NCBI RefSeq assembly: GCF_011759585.1
Contig: NZ_JAAOYV010000002.1
Span: forward strand, 307,510-371,509
Source of the DNA: Frigoribacterium endophyticum
Lineage (GTDB): Bacteria > Actinomycetota > Actinomycetes > Actinomycetales > Microbacteriaceae
Reading direction: 5' to 3'
DNA length: 64,000 nucleotides
Below are positions 52,286 through 63,099 of the stretch, in pieces. Position 1 is the first letter of the stretch, and each line of letters starts with the position of its first letter. A program made the position numbers and the translations under genes. The notes beneath the pieces are model-generated. The model ran no database searches. It saw only the letters and a list, made by a program, of their open reading frames with translations, and was not told the origin of the DNA.

Positions 52286-52295
52286 GGCCGGGCGC

Positions 52296-52622
52296 CTACT
52301 CGGCGGAGCCCTGGGGCGGCAGCACGGCGATCACGGGGTGGTCCTTCGCGATGACGCCGACCTTGGCCGCGCCGCCGGGCGAGCCGATCTCGTCGAAGAA
52401 CTCGACGTTGGCCTTGTAGTAGTCGGCCCACTTGTCGGGCAGGTCGTCTTCGTAGTAGATGGCCTCGACGGGGCACACCGGCTCGCAGGCACCGCAGTCG
52501 ACGCACTCGTCGGGGTGGATGTAGAGCGAGCGTTCGCCCTCGTAGATGCAGTCGACGGGGCATTCGTCGATGCAGGCACGGTCCTTGACATCGACACAGG
52601 GGAGGGCGATCACGTACGTCAC
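52296..52622 (-). CDS. fdxA: 7Fe ferredoxin
   Basis: A 108-residue ferredoxin. The Cys pattern [17 protein letters not shown] supplies the 3Fe-4S site plus one [4Fe-4S] ligand, and [12 protein letters not shown] supplies the second cluster; a Cys is missing from the first motif as expected for 7Fe proteins. It transfers electrons at low potential. GTG at 52622 overlaps the stop of the upstream deacetylase gene by four bases. It is coupled to dapC downstream by 10 bp. Confidence 0.94.
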   Translation of the reverse strand: MTYVIALPCVDVKDRACIDECPVDCIYEGERSLYIHPDECVDCGACEPVCPVEAIYYEDDLPDKWADYYKANVEFFDEIGSPGGAAKVGVIAKDHPVIAVLPPQGSAE

Positions 52623-53992
52623 GTCTGGGGGGTTCCCTTCGCGTCGGGCAGAGGTTCCATCCTATCCCCGAGCGGGCTGGACGCCGGAGGCGCGGGCGGC
52701 GTCGGCGCGCCCGTCGCGTCGCGGGGCGGCAGGGTCGGCCACGCGATCACGACCATGGCGATCAGCAGGGGCCCGAACGACCAGACCAGGCCGGCGAGGT
52801 TGGCCGGCACGAGCGCGGAGCCACCGGCCCCGGGCTGGGAGAAGACGCCCGCCGTCAGCAGCAGCCCGAGCGCGGTCATCGTCGTGACCAGGCGGGAGCG
52901 GAAGACGAGGCGGAAGCCCACGAGCAGGGCGGCGGCCATCACGAGCGACAGGACGAGGCCGACGGGCGCGTCGACCCCCGCGACCGAGGTCGTGCCCTGG
53001 TGGGCGACCGTGCCGATCGCCCCGAAGACGACGCCCGCCGCGAGGGCGAGGGCGAGCGTGCCGAGGCGGCCGCCGAGGGTCATCTCCGCGAGCTCGGAGG
53101 TGGTGGCGGCCGCGTCGACCGTGCGCACCGGCTCGGGCACGGCCCGGAACGACTCGGTGTCGGGCAGCGGGTCGACGGCGCCGTGCGGGTAACGCACGCC
53201 CGCCCGGCCGCCCGGCAGGTCGACGACCTCGAGCTGCGTGCGGTAGCGGCGGAGCGCGGCCACGCGGCGCGGCGTCGTCGCCCGCACGTCGACCGTCGTC
53301 ACCGTCGCGTCGGCCGCGAGCGCCTCGGCCTCGGCGCCCGTGGCCTGGTCGGCCCCGGCGATGACGGCGAAGAAGGGCACCTCGGCGAGGCGCGCGACGC
53401 GGACGGCCGCGCGGTTGGCGCGCACGTGGTCGGGGTGGTGGTAGCCGCCGTCCTCGTCGTAGCTGACGATCGCGGTGGGCCGCACGCTGTCGACGACGGC
53501 CTGCAGGTCGGAGACGATCTCGCCGAACTCGGCGGCGCAGAACGCCTGCGGGTGCAGGTCGGGCGTCGGCCCCGCGACGCCGTCGGAGCGCCACACCATG
53601 CCGCTGTCGCGGTACGCCCGCGACGGCAGGCCCGCGGTGCGGGCGGCGGGGTCGCCGAGGAACCGGTGGTCGCGGACGCCCAGCTCGCGGAGGGCCTCCA
53701 CGATCTCGCCCTCGCGGTGCACGGCCAGCCCCGCCTCGTCGCCGCGGAGCCGGGCGAGGTCGTCGGGCAGGACCTCGCCGAGCTCGCCGCGCGTGCAGGT
53801 CACGACCGTCACCTGGGCGCCGGAGTCGAGCAGGGAGGCGATGGTGCCGCCGGTCGTGATCGTCTCGTCGTCGGGGTGGGCGTGCACGAGCAGCACGTGC
53901 TCGCGGGCCGCGGGGCCGCTCGCGGGCGCAGTCGTGGAGGAGGCGCCGGGAGCCGGGCGGGGGTCGGCCGGGGCCGTGCCGGGAGGAGTCAT
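52619..53992 (-). CDS. MshB-like PIG-L deacetylase fused to a C-terminal membrane domain
   Basis: A 457-residue protein. The PIG-L domain is at about 30-290, with the zinc motif AHPDDE near residues 38-43, [16 protein letters not shown] and [11 protein letters not shown]. The C-terminal part (about 310-430) has four hydrophobic segments ([66 protein letters not shown]). The enzyme part resembles MshB, which deacetylates GlcNAc-inositol in mycothiol synthesis. The membrane part is extra. ATG at 53992 has AGGAG-like GGGAGGAG upstream on the complement. It is coupled to fdxA. Mca-type or other deacetylation is possible. Confidence 0.75.
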   Translation of the reverse strand: MTPPGTAPADPRPAPGASSTTAPASGPAAREHVLLVHAHPDDETITTGGTIASLLDSGAQVTVVTCTRGELGEVLPDDLARLRGDEAGLAVHREGEIVEALRELGVRDHRFLGDPAARTAGLPSRAYRDSGMVWRSDGVAGPTPDLHPQAFCAAEFGEIVSDLQAVVDSVRPTAIVSYDEDGGYHHPDHVRANRAAVRVARLAEVPFFAVIAGADQATGAEAEALAADATVTTVDVRATTPRRVAALRRYRTQLEVVDLPGGRAGVRYPHGAVDPLPDTESFRAVPEPVRTVDAAATTSELAEMTLGGRLGTLALALAAGVVFGAIGTVAHQGTTSVAGVDAPVGLVLSLVMAAALLVGFRLVFRSRLVTTMTALGLLLTAGVFSQPGAGGSALVPANLAGLVWSFGPLLIAMVVIAWPTLPPRDATGAPTPPAPPASSPLGDRMEPLPDAKGTPQT

Positions 53993-54000
53993 CACTGGAC

Positions 54001-54006
54001 AGGATA
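54001..54006 (-). promoter_or_regulatory. -10-like element (TATCCT) of the MshB-like gene
   Basis: On the minus strand TATCCT ends 8 nt before the ATG at 53992, close to the leaderless pattern. Confidence 0.35.
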
Positions 54007-54050
54007 TGCCGAGCGACACTAGGGTCGGTTCGCGCTGAGGCTCACCTTAG

Positions 54051-54069
54051 TTAGGCAAGCCTCACCATA
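54051..54069 (+). promoter_or_regulatory. IdeR/DtxR-like iron box upstream of efeUOB
   Basis: The 19-mer at 54051-54069 matches the published DtxR/IdeR consensus (TTAGGTWAGSCTWACCTAA) at 15 of 19 positions by my count. A weaker site centred 20 bp upstream (54031-54049, 12 of 19) suggests a double box two helical turns apart. It precedes the iron permease start at 54159 and would repress efeUOB when Fe2+ is plentiful. It may also touch the promoter of the divergent deacetylase gene. Confidence 0.75.
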
Positions 54070-54158
54070 CCGGTTCGTCCGGTCGGACCCGCATCGACGC
54101 GACGGCCCCCGTCGCCCCGACGGACCGGCCCGCCGTCCCCCACCCGAAAGCCGCACCT

Positions 54159-55064
54159 GTGCTCGCGAACTACCTCATCGGACTCCGTGAGGGCCTCGAG
54201 GCCGCCCTCGTCGTCGGCATCCTCGTCGCCTACCTCGTCAAGGTCGACCGTCGTGACGTCCTCCCCCGGCTCTGGGCCGGGGTCGCCGCCGCCGTCGTCC
54301 TCTCGCTCGGGTTCGGCGCCCTCCTCACCTTCGGTGCCTACGGGCTGACCTTCCAGGCCCAGGAGATCATCGGAGGCGGCCTGTCGGTCGTCGCCGTGGC
54401 CTTCGTCACCTGGATGGTGTTCTGGATGGCGCGCACCGCCCGCAGCATGCGCGGCGAGCTGGAGTCCAGCCTCGACCGCGCGCTCGCGGGCGGCGCCTGG
54501 GCCGTCGTCGTGCTCGGCGTCGTCTCGGTCGGCCGGGAGGGGCTCGAGACGGCCCTGTTCGTCTGGGCGACCGTCCAGTCGACCGGCGGCGGCGACGCCC
54601 CGGTGCTCGGCGCCCTCCTCGGCATCCTCACCGCCGTCGCGATCGAGGTGCTCATCTTCCGCGGGGTCGTCCGCGTCGACCTCCGACGCTTCTTCGCCGT
54701 CACCGGCTACCTGCTCGTCGTCGTGGCGGCCGGGGTGCTCGCCTACGGCGTCGGCGACCTCCAGGAGGCCGGCGTGCTGCCCGGCCGCACGGCCCTCGCC
54801 TTCGACGTCAGCGCGGCCGTGCCGCCGACCAGCTGGTGGGGCACGCTGCTCCAGGGCCTCGTGAACTTCACCGCGACTCCCAGCTGGCTGCAGGTGGCCG
54901 CCTGGCTCGCCTACCTCGCCGTGGTGCTGCCGCTCTTCACCGCCGCCACCCGCGGGCCCCGCCGCGCGCCCCGTGCCTCCGGCACCGCCGACGCCGTCGA
55001 CCCCGACGCCGCGGCCACCGACCCCTCGACCACCGCCCCCACCACCGCAGGAGCCCCCCGATGA
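54159..55064 (+). CDS. efeU: EfeU iron permease (FTR1 family)
   Basis: A 301-residue membrane protein with about seven helices. Two REGLE iron-binding motifs are present: LREGLEAALVVGI at about residues 7-19 and VGREGLETALFVW at about 127-139. The family is FTR1/EfeU, which moves iron across the membrane with the EfeO and EfeB proteins. The C-terminal tail is Ala/Thr/Pro-rich. GTG at 54159 is the start; its stop overlaps the efeO start (ATGA) by four bases. An IdeR-like box lies upstream. Confidence 0.93.
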   Translation: MLANYLIGLREGLEAALVVGILVAYLVKVDRRDVLPRLWAGVAAAVVLSLGFGALLTFGAYGLTFQAQEIIGGGLSVVAVAFVTWMVFWMARTARSMRGELESSLDRALAGGAWAVVVLGVVSVGREGLETALFVWATVQSTGGGDAPVLGALLGILTAVAIEVLIFRGVVRVDLRRFFAVTGYLLVVVAAGVLAYGVGDLQEAGVLPGRTALAFDVSAAVPPTSWWGTLLQGLVNFTATPSWLQVAAWLAYLAVVLPLFTAATRGPRRAPRASGTADAVDPDAAATDPSTTAPTTAGAPR

Positions 55065-56254
55065 CCGCTCGCCCCCTCGCCCTCGGAGCCGGAGCGCTGC
55101 TCACCGCCCTCGCCCTCACCGGCTGCGTCGCCAACTCCCCCGGCGGGTCGGCCACGGCCGGCGCCACGACCGTATCCGTCCAGGGCGACGGCGACCGCTG
55201 CGAGGTCTCGGCGACCTCGGTGCCGAGCGGCCCCGTGACCTTCACCATGACCAACGCGGGCAGCGACGAGACCGAGTTCGAGCTGCTCGGCGACGACGGC
55301 CTCCGCATCGTCAGCGAGAAGGAGAACATCGGGCCGGGCACGACGGCCTCGATCACCGTCGCCGTGCAGCCGGGCGACTACTACACCGCCTGCATCCCCG
55401 GCCTCGTCGGCGAGGGCGTCCGTGCGCCGTTCACCGTCACCGACTCCGGCACGGCCGTGACGCCGGTCGGCACGGAGAAGGAGCAGGTCGACGCGGCCGC
55501 CGCCGCGTACGTCGCCTACGTCGACGACCAGGTCGGCCAGCTCGTGCCGGCGACCCAGGCCTTCCTCGACGCGTACCGCGCCGGCGACGACGCGACGGCC
55601 CGGTCGCTCTACCCCTCCGCGCGCGCCCACTACGAGCGCATCGAGCCCGTGGCCGAGTCGTTCGGCGACCTCGACCCGAAGATCGACTTCCGCGAGGCGG
55701 ACGTCGAGCCGGGCACCGAGTGGACGGGCTGGCACCGCATCGAGAAGGACCTCTGGCAGCCGACGGCCGACGACAACGGCGGCGAGGCGTACGTGCCCCT
55801 GACGCCCGAGGAGCGAGGGCGCTTCGCCGACCTGCTCACCGCCGACACGGCCGACCTGCAGGCCGCCGTCACCGCCCCGGACTTCACCGTCGGCATCGAC
55901 ACGATCAGCAACGGCGCCGTCGGCCTGATGGACGAGGTGGCGACCGGCAAGATCACCGGCGAGGAGGAGATCTGGTCGCACACCGACCTCTACGACTTCC
56001 GGGCGAACCTCGAGGGGGCCCGCGTCGCCTACGAGGGCGTCCGCGACATCGTCGCCGAGAAGGACCCTGAGCTCACCGACCGGATCGACACGAAGCTCGC
56101 CGCGCTCGAGGAGCTGCTCGCCTCGTACGGCAGCCTCGACGCCGGCTTCCCGGCCTACACGGAGCTCACCACGGCCGACACCAAGTCGCTCAGCGACGCC
56201 GTCAACGCGCTCAGCGAGCCCCTCAGCGAGCTCACCGCCGCGCTGGTGAGCTGA
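55061..56254 (+). CDS. efeO: EfeO iron-binding lipoprotein (cupredoxin + M75/imelysin)
   Basis: A 397-residue lipoprotein. The signal peptide ends in the lipobox LALTGC (Cys at about 22). The N-terminal cupredoxin-like domain (about 35-130: CEVSATSVPSGPVTFTMTNAG) is followed by a helical imelysin/M75 domain with HYERIE, the HxxE metal site, near residue 192. It binds ferric iron and hands it to the EfeU/EfeB machinery. The start overlaps efeU by 4 bases. The arrangement matches full-length EfeO (cupredoxin plus M75). Confidence 0.92.
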   Translation: MTARPLALGAGALLTALALTGCVANSPGGSATAGATTVSVQGDGDRCEVSATSVPSGPVTFTMTNAGSDETEFELLGDDGLRIVSEKENIGPGTTASITVAVQPGDYYTACIPGLVGEGVRAPFTVTDSGTAVTPVGTEKEQVDAAAAAYVAYVDDQVGQLVPATQAFLDAYRAGDDATARSLYPSARAHYERIEPVAESFGDLDPKIDFREADVEPGTEWTGWHRIEKDLWQPTADDNGGEAYVPLTPEERGRFADLLTADTADLQAAVTAPDFTVGIDTISNGAVGLMDEVATGKITGEEEIWSHTDLYDFRANLEGARVAYEGVRDIVAEKDPELTDRIDTKLAALEELLASYGSLDAGFPAYTELTTADTKSLSDAVNALSEPLSELTAALVS

Positions 56255-56267
56255 TGGGCGGCCGGGC

Positions 56268-57614
56268 GTGACGGACGACGAGCGGCACGACGAGCAGCAC
56301 GAGGGCACGGCCCCGGGCTCGGGCGAGGCACGCGCCCCCCGCGGCGGCATCTCCCGGCGGGGCCTGCTCGGCCTGCTGGGCACGGGCGTGGGCGCGGGGG
56401 TGCTCGGCGCCGGGGTCGGGGTCGGGGCCGACCGCGCCGTCCAGGCGCACGCGACGGGCGCCTCCGGCGCATCGGCCCGCTACCCCTTCGCCGGCCGCCA
56501 CCAGTCGGGCATCGTCACCGCCGCGCAGGACCGCCTGCACTTCGCCTCGTTCGACATGGCCGGGGGCACGACGCGCGACGACCTCGTGTCGCTGCTCCGC
56601 GACTGGAGCGCGGCGGCGGCCCGCCTGACCCAGGGCCTCGACGTGAGCGAGGCCGGCTCCGTCGGCGGCTCGCCGCTCGCTCCCCCGGACGACACCGGGG
56701 AGGCGCTGGGCCTGCCTGCGGCCGGGCTCACCGTGACCATCGGGTTCGGCCCGACCCTCTTCACCGACGCGACCGGGGCCGACCGCTACGGCATCGCCTC
56801 CCGACGGCCCGCCGCCCTCGTCGACCTGCCGCACTTCTCGGGCGACCAGCTCGTCGAGGCCCTCACCGGCGGCGACCTCTGCGTGCAGGCGTGCAGCGAC
56901 GACCCGCAGGTCGCGGTGCACGCCATCCGCAACCTCTCGCGCATCGCCTTCGGCCGCGCCTCCCTCCGGTGGTCGCAGCTCGGCTTCGGCCGCACCTCGT
57001 CGACGACCCGCGGCCAGAGCACGCCCCGCAACCTGTTCGGCTTCAAGGACGGCACGGCGAACCTCAAGGCCGAGGACACCGCGGCGGTCGAGGAGGGCGT
57101 CTGGGCCGCCGGCTCGGACGGCAGCGCGTGGATGGACGGCGGCTCGTACCTCGTCGCCCGCAAGATCCGCATGACGATCGAGACGTGGGACCACGCGTCC
57201 CTCGCCGAGCAGCAGACCGTCGTAGGCCGCGACAAGCGCGACGGAGCGCCGCTCTCCGGCGGCGACGAGTTCACCGCGCCCGACTTCTCGGCCGCGGCGA
57301 CGGACGGCTCGGGGCCCGCCATCGCGCGGGACTCGCACGTCGCCCTCGCCCACCCCGACCAGAACGGCGGAGCGACCCTGCTGCGCCGCGGCTACAACTT
57401 CGTCGACGGCAACGACCAGCTCGGGCGGCTCGACGCCGGGCTGTTCTTCCTGTGCTTCCAGCGCGACCCGCGGCGGCAGTTCGTGCCGATCCAGACGGCC
57501 CTGTCGCGGAACGACCGGATGAACGAGTACCTCAAGCACGTCGGCTCGGCCATCTTCGCGGTGCCGCCGGGCGCGTCGGAGGGCGGCTGGGTCGGCGAGA
57601 CCCTGCTCGGCTGA
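56268..57614 (+). CDS. efeB: EfeB DyP-type deferrochelatase/peroxidase, Tat-exported
   Basis: A 448-residue dye-decolourising peroxidase. The twin-Arg signal ISRRGLLGLLGTG is at about residues 26-38. The DyP motif FGFKDGTANL (GxxDG) is at about residues 260-270, and the proximal heme region RKIRMTIETWDHASL follows at about 300-315. It is exported folded by the Tat system (tatB is at 44810) and oxidises ferrous iron or extracts iron from heme. GTG at 56268 follows efeO by 13 bp. It completes the efeUOB operon. Confidence 0.93.
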   Translation: MTDDERHDEQHEGTAPGSGEARAPRGGISRRGLLGLLGTGVGAGVLGAGVGVGADRAVQAHATGASGASARYPFAGRHQSGIVTAAQDRLHFASFDMAGGTTRDDLVSLLRDWSAAAARLTQGLDVSEAGSVGGSPLAPPDDTGEALGLPAAGLTVTIGFGPTLFTDATGADRYGIASRRPAALVDLPHFSGDQLVEALTGGDLCVQACSDDPQVAVHAIRNLSRIAFGRASLRWSQLGFGRTSSTTRGQSTPRNLFGFKDGTANLKAEDTAAVEEGVWAAGSDGSAWMDGGSYLVARKIRMTIETWDHASLAEQQTVVGRDKRDGAPLSGGDEFTAPDFSAAATDGSGPAIARDSHVALAHPDQNGGATLLRRGYNFVDGNDQLGRLDAGLFFLCFQRDPRRQFVPIQTALSRNDRMNEYLKHVGSAIFAVPPGASEGGWVGETLLG

Positions 57615-57682
57615 GCGGCGCGGTCTCCCGGGGCGACCGTGACCGCGACGACTGCGGCGCTCTCGTCGCCCGGCCGCTGCGC

Positions 57683-58198
57683 CTAGACGGGCGTGACGAC
57701 GTAGGTCGCCAGCACCGCCCCGTCGGAGGCCTGCGTCGTGATCGTGAGCACGACGCGGTACGTGGGGCCGGTGAACGTGCCGAGCGCGGTGTCGGCGTCG
57801 ACGTTCACCCCCGCGGCGGAGTACCCGGCCGCCTCGAGCGCCGCCTGGGCCGTCGCGAAGTCGTCGAGGCTCGCCACGGCGAGCTGCGCGACCCAGCCCG
57901 AGCCGTCCGGGCCCGCGCCTCCCCCGCGCACCGTGCCGTCGAGCAGCGGCACCTCGGCCGGGAACGACTCGGGCAGGGTGCCGTCGGTCGAGACGCTCGC
58001 ACCGCCGAGGGCCTCGCTGACGGCGTCGCCGACGGCGCCCTCGACCGTGCCGCGCACGCTCTCGACGCCCTGGTCGACGGCGCTGCCCACGACGTTGTCG
58101 AGCGAGCTGCAGGCCGTGAGCCCGCCGACGAGACCTGTGGCGAGCAGCAGGCAGGTGGCGGAGCGGACGAGGCGGGTGCGGGCGGGTGTCGGGGTCAC
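57683..58198 (-). CDS. Lipoprotein of unknown function
   Basis: A 171-residue protein. The signal peptide ends LVGGLTACSS with the lipobox Cys at about residue 30. A Val/Ser/Gly-rich helical segment (about 33-65: VVGSAVDQGVESVRGTVEGAVGDAV) is followed by a beta-rich domain with TFTGPTYRVVLTITTQASDG. I recognise no named family. The GTG at 58198 is fixed by TACGGT six bases upstream; an open frame further upstream has noncoding character. It converges on efeB. Confidence 0.75.
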   Translation of the reverse strand: MTPTPARTRLVRSATCLLLATGLVGGLTACSSLDNVVGSAVDQGVESVRGTVEGAVGDAVSEALGGASVSTDGTLPESFPAEVPLLDGTVRGGGAGPDGSGWVAQLAVASLDDFATAQAALEAAGYSAAGVNVDADTALGTFTGPTYRVVLTITTQASDGAVLATYVVTPV

Positions 58199-58204
58199 GC
58201 GACG

Positions 58205-58210
58205 ACCGTA
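58205..58210 (-). promoter_or_regulatory. -10 element (TACGGT), leaderless type
   Basis: On the minus strand TACGGT ends 6 nt before the lipoprotein GTG at 58198, and helps decide that start. Confidence 0.5.
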
Positions 58211-58275
58211 GCGGCCGCGACTGGGCGACGTCGTAGAACGTGCGGCGGGTGCACCCACCGGGCCCCCGGACGACG

Positions 58276-58307
58276 GGAGGCGCCCCACCGGTCGGTGGGG
58301 CGCCTCC
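58276..58307 (-). terminator. Terminator hairpin of typA
   Basis: A perfect 14-bp stem with loop GGTC, 23 bp after the typA stop at 58330 on the minus strand. Confidence 0.85.
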
Positions 58308-58329
58308 TGACGGCGTTCGGTGCGGAGCG

Positions 58330-60240
<1,911 letters not shown>

Positions 60241-60319
60241 GGATGTATTCCTTACGAAAGAGTGAGGGGGGAAGTGGTCGGGACGAAGCCCGGCCCGATC
60301 AGTCTACGGCACGTGGTAA

Positions 60320-60361
60320 AGGGCCCCTCTCGCCGTGCGCGAACACGGCGGGAGGGGCCCT
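60320..60361 (-). terminator. Terminator hairpin after the peptide ABC transporter operon
   Basis: An 18-bp stem with one G-U pair and loop CGCGAA, 25 bp after the stop at 60386 on the minus strand and before typA. Confidence 0.85.
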
Positions 60362-60385
60362 CTCCCGGTGGGCGGGAGGACCGGC

Positions 60386-62146
60386 TCAGCGCCCGAAGGC
60401 GAAGTTCGCGCCGGGGATCGCCTCGAGGAGCTCCTGGGTGTACTGCTTCGTCGGCGCCGCGAAGATCTCGTCGGTGGTGCCCGACTCGACGATGCGGCCC
60501 TTCTGCATGACCGCCACGTTGTCGGCGATGAGCCGGACGACGGCGAGGTCGTGCGTGATGAAGAGGTACGTCAGGCCCAGCTCGGTCTGCAGGTCGGTCA
60601 GCAGGTCGAGGATCTGGCCCTGGACGAGCACGTCGAGGGCCGAGACGGCCTCGTCGAGCACGATGACGTCGGGCTTCAGGGCGAGCGCCCGCGCGACGGC
60701 GATGCGCTGGCGCTGACCTCCCGAGAGCTCGTTCGGGTAGCGGTTGACCGTCGACGCCGGGAGCGACACCTGCTCGAGCAGCTCGCGCACGCGGGCCTGG
60801 CGGCTCGCACGGTCGCCGATGCCGTGGGTCACCAGCGGCTCGGCGATCGTGTTGCCGACGCTGTACATCGGGTCGAGCGAACCGTACGGGTCCTGGAAGA
60901 CCGGCTGGACCCGGCGACGGAAGTCGAAGAGCGCCTTGCCCTTCAGCGCGCCGACGCTCTGGCCGTCGATCTCGACGGTGCCCGACGAGATCGACTCGAG
61001 CTGCAGCACGAGCTTCGCCACGGTCGACTTGCCGGAGCCCGACTCGCCGACGAGCGCCATCGTCGTGCCGCGCGGGATCGCGAACGACACGTCGTCGACG
61101 GCCTTGAGCTCGGTCGTCTTGAAGCCGCCCTGACGGATCTGGTAGATCTTCGACAGGTTCTGCACCGAGATGTAGCGCTGGTCGGCCTTGCCGGCCTCCT
61201 CGCGGGCGTGGGCCCGGGCGATCAGCTCGGCGTCGTCCGCGCCCTCGGCCGACACGTCGGCGTCGTGCACGGTGTTCGGCGTGAGGGCCGACTGGATCCG
61301 GCGGCTCGCGAGGCTCGGCGCCGCGGCGACCAGGCGCTTCGTGTACGGGTGCTGCGGGTTGGCCAGGATCTCCTTCGAGGGCCCGGACTCGACGACGCGG
61401 CCCTTGTACATCACGACCAGCTTCTCGGCACGCTCGGCGGCGAGGCCGAGGTCGTGCGTGATGAAGAGCACGGAGGTGCCGTAGTCGCGGGTCAGGCTCT
61501 CGAGGTGGTCGAGGATGCGTCGCTGCACGGTCACGTCGAGGGCCGAGGTCGGCTCGTCGGCGATGAGCAGCTTCGGGCGCGACGACAGGCCGATGCCGAT
61601 CAGCACGCGCTGGCGCATGCCGCCCGAGAACTGGTGCGGGAACTGCTTGAGGCGCTGGTCGGCGTCACCGAGCCCGGCCTCCTTCAGCACCTCGATCGCT
61701 CGCTCGCGGACGGCCTGCTTGCCGGTCGCGACGCCGTTGGCCCGGATGGCCTCCTCGACCTGGAAGCCGATGCTCCAGACCGGGTTGAGGTTCGACATCG
61801 GGTCCTGCGGGACGTAGCCGATCTCTCGGCCGCGCAGCGCCTGCATCTCGGCCTTGCTGACCTTCGTGAGGTCACGGCCCTCGAACAGGATCTGGCCGCC
61901 CGTGACGGTGCCCGTGCCGGGCAGGAGGTCGATGATCGAGGTGGCGGTGGTCGACTTGCCGGAACCCGACTCGCCGACGATCGCGAGGCTCTCGCCCTGA
62001 CGGAGGGTCAGGTCGACGCCCCGCACGGCGTCGACGTAGCCCGCCTGGGTCTTGAAGCCGATCTTGAGGCCCTTGATCTCGAGCAGCGGAGCCGTCGAGG
62101 TGGAGGCGCCGGGCGCGCCCTCGGGGCGGGTGGAGGTGGACGTCAT
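60386..62146 (-). CDS. Fused DppD-DppF type ABC transporter ATPase (peptide import)
   Basis: A 586-residue protein with two complete nucleotide-binding domains. The first (about 20-270) has VGESGSGKST, FSGGMRQRVLIGIGL and LLIADEPTSALDVT. The second (about 330-586) has VGESGSGKST again, LSGGQRQRIAVARAL and VIVLDEAVSALDVL. The second Walker B reads DEAVSALD instead of DEPTSALD. Each domain ends with the Opp/Dpp-specific C-terminal region (HPYTKRLVAAAP, KQYTQELLEAIPG). It powers oligopeptide or nickel import with the two permeases upstream. ATG at 62146 overlaps the permease stop. Confidence 0.9.
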   Translation of the reverse strand: MTSTSTRPEGAPGASTSTAPLLEIKGLKIGFKTQAGYVDAVRGVDLTLRQGESLAIVGESGSGKSTTATSIIDLLPGTGTVTGGQILFEGRDLTKVSKAEMQALRGREIGYVPQDPMSNLNPVWSIGFQVEEAIRANGVATGKQAVRERAIEVLKEAGLGDADQRLKQFPHQFSGGMRQRVLIGIGLSSRPKLLIADEPTSALDVTVQRRILDHLESLTRDYGTSVLFITHDLGLAAERAEKLVVMYKGRVVESGPSKEILANPQHPYTKRLVAAAPSLASRRIQSALTPNTVHDADVSAEGADDAELIARAHAREEAGKADQRYISVQNLSKIYQIRQGGFKTTELKAVDDVSFAIPRGTTMALVGESGSGKSTVAKLVLQLESISSGTVEIDGQSVGALKGKALFDFRRRVQPVFQDPYGSLDPMYSVGNTIAEPLVTHGIGDRASRQARVRELLEQVSLPASTVNRYPNELSGGQRQRIAVARALALKPDVIVLDEAVSALDVLVQGQILDLLTDLQTELGLTYLFITHDLAVVRLIADNVAVMQKGRIVESGTTDEIFAAPTKQYTQELLEAIPGANFAFGR

Positions 62147-63099
62147 CGACGGGCCCTCGCCTTCGGGTCGAGGGCGTCGCGCACGACGTCGCCCATCATG
62201 AGGAACGACAGCACCGTGATCGACAGCGCGGCCGCGGGCCAGAACAGGGTCATCGGAGCCGTGCGGATGGAGACGCTCGCCTGGCTGATGTCGTTGCCCC
62301 ACGACATGGTGCCGCTGGGCAGGCCGATGCCGAGGAAGCTCAGCGTCGCCTCGGCGACGATGAACGTGCCGAGCGAGACGGTGGCGACGACGATGACCGG
62401 GGTGATGGCGTTGGGCACGACGTGGCGGAGCAGGATGCGGAACCGCGAGACGCCGAGCGCGAGGCTCGCCGTCACGTAGTCGCTGCTCTTCGCGCCGAGC
62501 ACGGAACCGCGCATGATGCGCGCGATCTGGGGCCAGGCGAAGAGCGACAGCACCAGGGCCACCGTGAGGGGCGTGCGGGAGGGCAGCACCGACATGAGGA
62601 CGATGGCGCCGAGCACCGTGGGGATGGCGAAGAAGATGTCGCCGATCCGCGAGACGACCGCGTCGAGCCAGCCGCCGTAGAAGCCGGCCAGCGAACCCAC
62701 GATGATGCCGATGATCGTGACGATGACGGTCGCGAGCAGGCCCACCGTGAGGGAGGCGCGGGTGCCGTAGACGACGCGGGCGAAGACGTCGAGGCCCTGA
62801 CGGGTGAAGCCCATCGGGTGGCCGGCCTCCGGGCCCTCGTTGCTCGACTGCAGGTCGGCGCCGCTCGTCGGGGAGGTGTGGGTGAACAGCCCGGGGAAGA
62901 CCGCGACGACGACCACGAGCAGGATGAGAGCCGCGGAGATCCAGAACAGCGGGCGGGACTTCATGCTGTCCCAGGCGTCGTCCCAGCTGCTGCGGGGCTT
63001 CTCGGACTCGTCGACGGCGTCGACGGCCTTGACGGGCGTCTCCTCGAGGTCGGCGACGAAGTGGTCGGCCGACAGGGGCGATGAGGCGTTACTTGGCAT
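62143..63099 (-). CDS. Peptide ABC transporter permease (DppC/OppC-like)
   Basis: A 318-residue permease with an extended N-terminal cytoplasmic region (1-50) and about six membrane helices. The EAA-like loop LALGVSRFRILLRHVVPNAITPVIV is near residues 210-235. It pairs with the DppB-type permease just upstream and the fused ATPase just downstream. Its stop overlaps the ATPase ATG by 4 bases (62143-62146), and its start overlaps the upstream permease stop by 11 bases. The substrate is likely peptides, but the binding protein is not in view. Confidence 0.9.
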   Translation of the reverse strand: MPSNASSPLSADHFVADLEETPVKAVDAVDESEKPRSSWDDAWDSMKSRPLFWISAALILLVVVVAVFPGLFTHTSPTSGADLQSSNEGPEAGHPMGFTRQGLDVFARVVYGTRASLTVGLLATVIVTIIGIIVGSLAGFYGGWLDAVVSRIGDIFFAIPTVLGAIVLMSVLPSRTPLTVALVLSLFAWPQIARIMRGSVLGAKSSDYVTASLALGVSRFRILLRHVVPNAITPVIVVATVSLGTFIVAEATLSFLGIGLPSGTMSWGNDISQASVSIRTAPMTLFWPAAALSITVLSFLMMGDVVRDALDPKARARR

